From the NCBI RefSeq assembly GCF_001540865.1, contig NC_033633.1, positions 4,145,019 to 4,209,018 of the forward strand: a stretch of 64,000 nucleotides of DNA. Reading direction: 5' to 3'. The notes under the pieces are model-generated. The model was not told where the DNA came from and ran no database searches. It worked only from the letters and a program-made list of their open reading frames with translations. Below, in pieces: positions 62,401 through 64,000 of this stretch (position 1 is its first letter; each line of letters begins with the position of its first letter). This DNA comes from Ananas comosus. Its lineage: Eukaryota > Streptophyta > Magnoliopsida > Poales > Bromeliaceae. The translations under genes and the position numbers were made by a program.

Positions 62401-63588
62401 CTTCCCTGCATGTTAGTTCAGAAAGCTTCAGCTTCTCTATCTCTCTGCAAACACAAATCACAGCCATGTGACTAACATAGGCACAAAGTCATGAAGCTAC
62501 AAAATTCTCAACCACACTCAGTCACAGAATGCAAATAAACGTATCGCAAAACATACCATTAGCAACACAAGAGCCCTATTCAGTAATATATCACAGATCG
62601 AGATTAGAATTATATTACAAAAGCATAATCTCAGAACAAGTATTATTAAGACTGAGATGCTAGATAAACTACTTGCAAAGGAGAGCTCACCATTCTAGTA
62701 ACAAGAGAACAGTTCAATTAACAAACGGAAAGCAAAAAATCCAGCAAGAAATGGAAAGGTGATAATGAACATACGTTTTGGCCGCTTGCCTTCCCTTCCC
62801 CATTGCAGCACCAAAGTACCTCTGTAACATTTCCATCAAGTGAAGATGATTATGAACTCCCGGTATGAAAAAATTGATTAAATTAGCATTTCTAGGTAGA
62901 AATACAGTCAGTGCTGATGTAGATTTACATATATTCGTACAAGCAGTATACAACATATATAATAGTTTTGATAGAAAATAGGGGCCTTAAAGCCGAAGAA
63001 GAACAATAATATTGATTTCTTTCTTTGCACTTTATGATGCAAACTTACATAAGATACACCTGAAGGTTCAACCATGTAAAGCTGTGGCCCGTCTCTGTCA
63101 TAACCTCCAAGAAGAACTCCACAACCAAAAGGTCTGAGCAAGATTAATCGCATTAGGTACAAAGTCTGAACAAAAAGGAGAATGAGCGTATTCACCTCAA
63201 CAGCAGACTCGCTATGCAGTAGTAAGAGAGAACATGAAAAGCATTATTTTACCTTAGCCACCAATATAGTGTGCAAAGATGGACATAACTAGCGACACGA
63301 TCTGCAAGTTCTTTTACAGGTATTGGCTCTCCATATACTCTATAAAAAGAACAAACCAACAATTTGGTCACCTCAGAAATGAGAGAAATCTGCATTTTCT
63401 GAGTCATTTCTTCTTCTTTTTTCCTATCCTTTTTCTTCAAGGGAAAAGGAAAGTAAGGAAAGAAAAGGGAAGAAGTACTGAAGGACACAATTTTCAACGG
63501 TGTAGGGTGCTAACCTTTCGTAACTTGCCGCTTCTGATTTTGCTCGTGCAACAATTTGCCTCCCATCTGCTGCTAAGCCTGCCACAGC
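58360..63588 (-). CDS. PAG1: 20S proteasome subunit alpha-7 (PAG1), 3' portion
   Basis: Seven exons join in frame: 63588-63515, 63339-63253, 63133-63049, 62821-62775, 62444-62379, 60342-60252 and 58431-58360 (TAA). They encode 173 residues, corresponding to about residue 77 to the end of the ~249-residue subunit; the first exons lie beyond the window. Visible landmarks: [64 protein letters not shown], and the acidic tail [18 protein letters not shown]. The subunit sits in the outer ring of the 20S core and gates entry of substrates. All junctions are GT-AG and no fault was seen. The intron 60343-62378 holds sequence duplicated at 44790-47600. Confidence 0.95.
58680..61615. repeat. Parent copy of the segmental duplication
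   Basis: This part of PAG1 (end of the last intron, exon 60252-60342, and part of the next intron) matches 44790-47600 in the same orientation, with frequent single-base differences and an (AT)n microsatellite at 59351-59420 present only here. Confidence 0.85.
59351..59420. repeat. (AT)n microsatellite
   Basis: About 35 AT dinucleotides in an intron of PAG1. Shorter AT arrays lie at 57754-57797 and 62272-62292. Confidence 0.9.
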
Positions 63589-64000
63589 CTAAATATAATG
63601 GAGCGGAATCAATTTAGACACTTGAGATTTAATAATGTTGCATGGGCAATACATAATAGAGATCGACAACAACTGTTAAACTTAAAGTTTGTCATGCATA
63701 AAAAGCTTTACTCGCTTCAATTAGATTAGTATTTCTGAAGCTTATATTTTCGCATTTTCTGGAAATGGTACCCCAACTGTTCAGACAAATATCAGGACAC
63801 ATAAAAAGCTTTAATTTAAGCTTACAAGCAGATGGCACAAGAAACATAATTAACACCATATATATGTTATAGAACCAGGCCCAAATAATTGTCAACCCAC
63901 TATTAAATATATGTCAAAGAGATAACAAAAAGCATGAAATCACAACTATATTTATCCAGTAAATATGTATTATATAAGACGTAATCTACCCATTTCAGTC
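63589..64000. other. PAG1 intron, running to the window edge
   Basis: No further PAG1 exon was recognised between 63589 and the window end, so the preceding exon lies outside. Confidence 0.6.

Noticed and set aside
1..64000. CRISPR arrays, operons, bacterial defence systems
   Set aside because: None seen; the window is eukaryotic nuclear DNA with introns and plant repeats.

Overview
The window looks like nuclear DNA of a flowering plant, probably a monocot. Evidence: many AT-rich GT-AG introns, plant gene families (GH51 alpha-L-arabinofuranosidase, plant-type GFAT, a DHHC acyltransferase with a plant-type C-terminal tail, proteasome alpha-7), and dense Tourist-like MITEs, a tRNA-derived SINE, a TRIM, MULE and CACTA fragments and a Tekay/Del-like chromovirus. 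Pineapple or a relative is a guess from the look of the repeats, not a demonstrated assignment. Two N runs (100 N at 3741, 25 N at 18187) show a draft assembly.

Layout. 1-3740: the 3' part of a decayed Ty3/gypsy chromovirus with its 3' LTR running into a gap. 4286-5168: a Tourist-like MITE. 5280-13438 (+): promoter, leader and 13 exons of a GH51 arabinofuranosidase with two nonsense codons and no 3' end. 13439-20290: no genes; this part holds another MITE copy and a 2-kb segment present twice, either side of the 25-N gap, with indel-rich differences typical of unpolished long reads. 20332-22725 (-): a broken 5' portion of GFAT. 23840-27640: MITEs, including a three-deep nest, and a SINE. 28200-28990: a foldback element carrying two more SINEs. 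29634-33068 (+): the only complete multi-exon gene on the plus strand, a 432-aa DHHC S-acyltransferase. 33671-35818: a SINE, a complete 467-bp TRIM and a MULE-type MITE. 37186-37311 (-): a scrap of an M16 peptidase gene. 38902-40022: a long inverted repeat able to form a hairpin with arms of about 545 bp. 41094-43465: tandem repeats and a retroelement LTR. 44790-47600 is a degraded duplicate of part of the proteasome gene at the right end. 47890-51110 (+): a probable small membrane-protein gene. 52396-52565 (-): an orphan terminal exon. 53676-56617 (-): a two-exon LYR-family (MZM1/LYRM7-like) gene. 58360-63588 (-): the last seven visible exons of proteasome alpha-7 (PAG1), whose start lies beyond the window.

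The genes are unrelated housekeeping or accessory functions, not an operon-like system. Apparently functional: the DHHC enzyme, the LYR protein and PAG1. Apparently dead: arabinofuranosidase, GFAT, the M16 fragment and the PAG1 partial copy. The most interesting non-genic structure is the inverted repeat at 38.9-40.0 kb. The most important caution is the noisy duplication around the 25-N gap.
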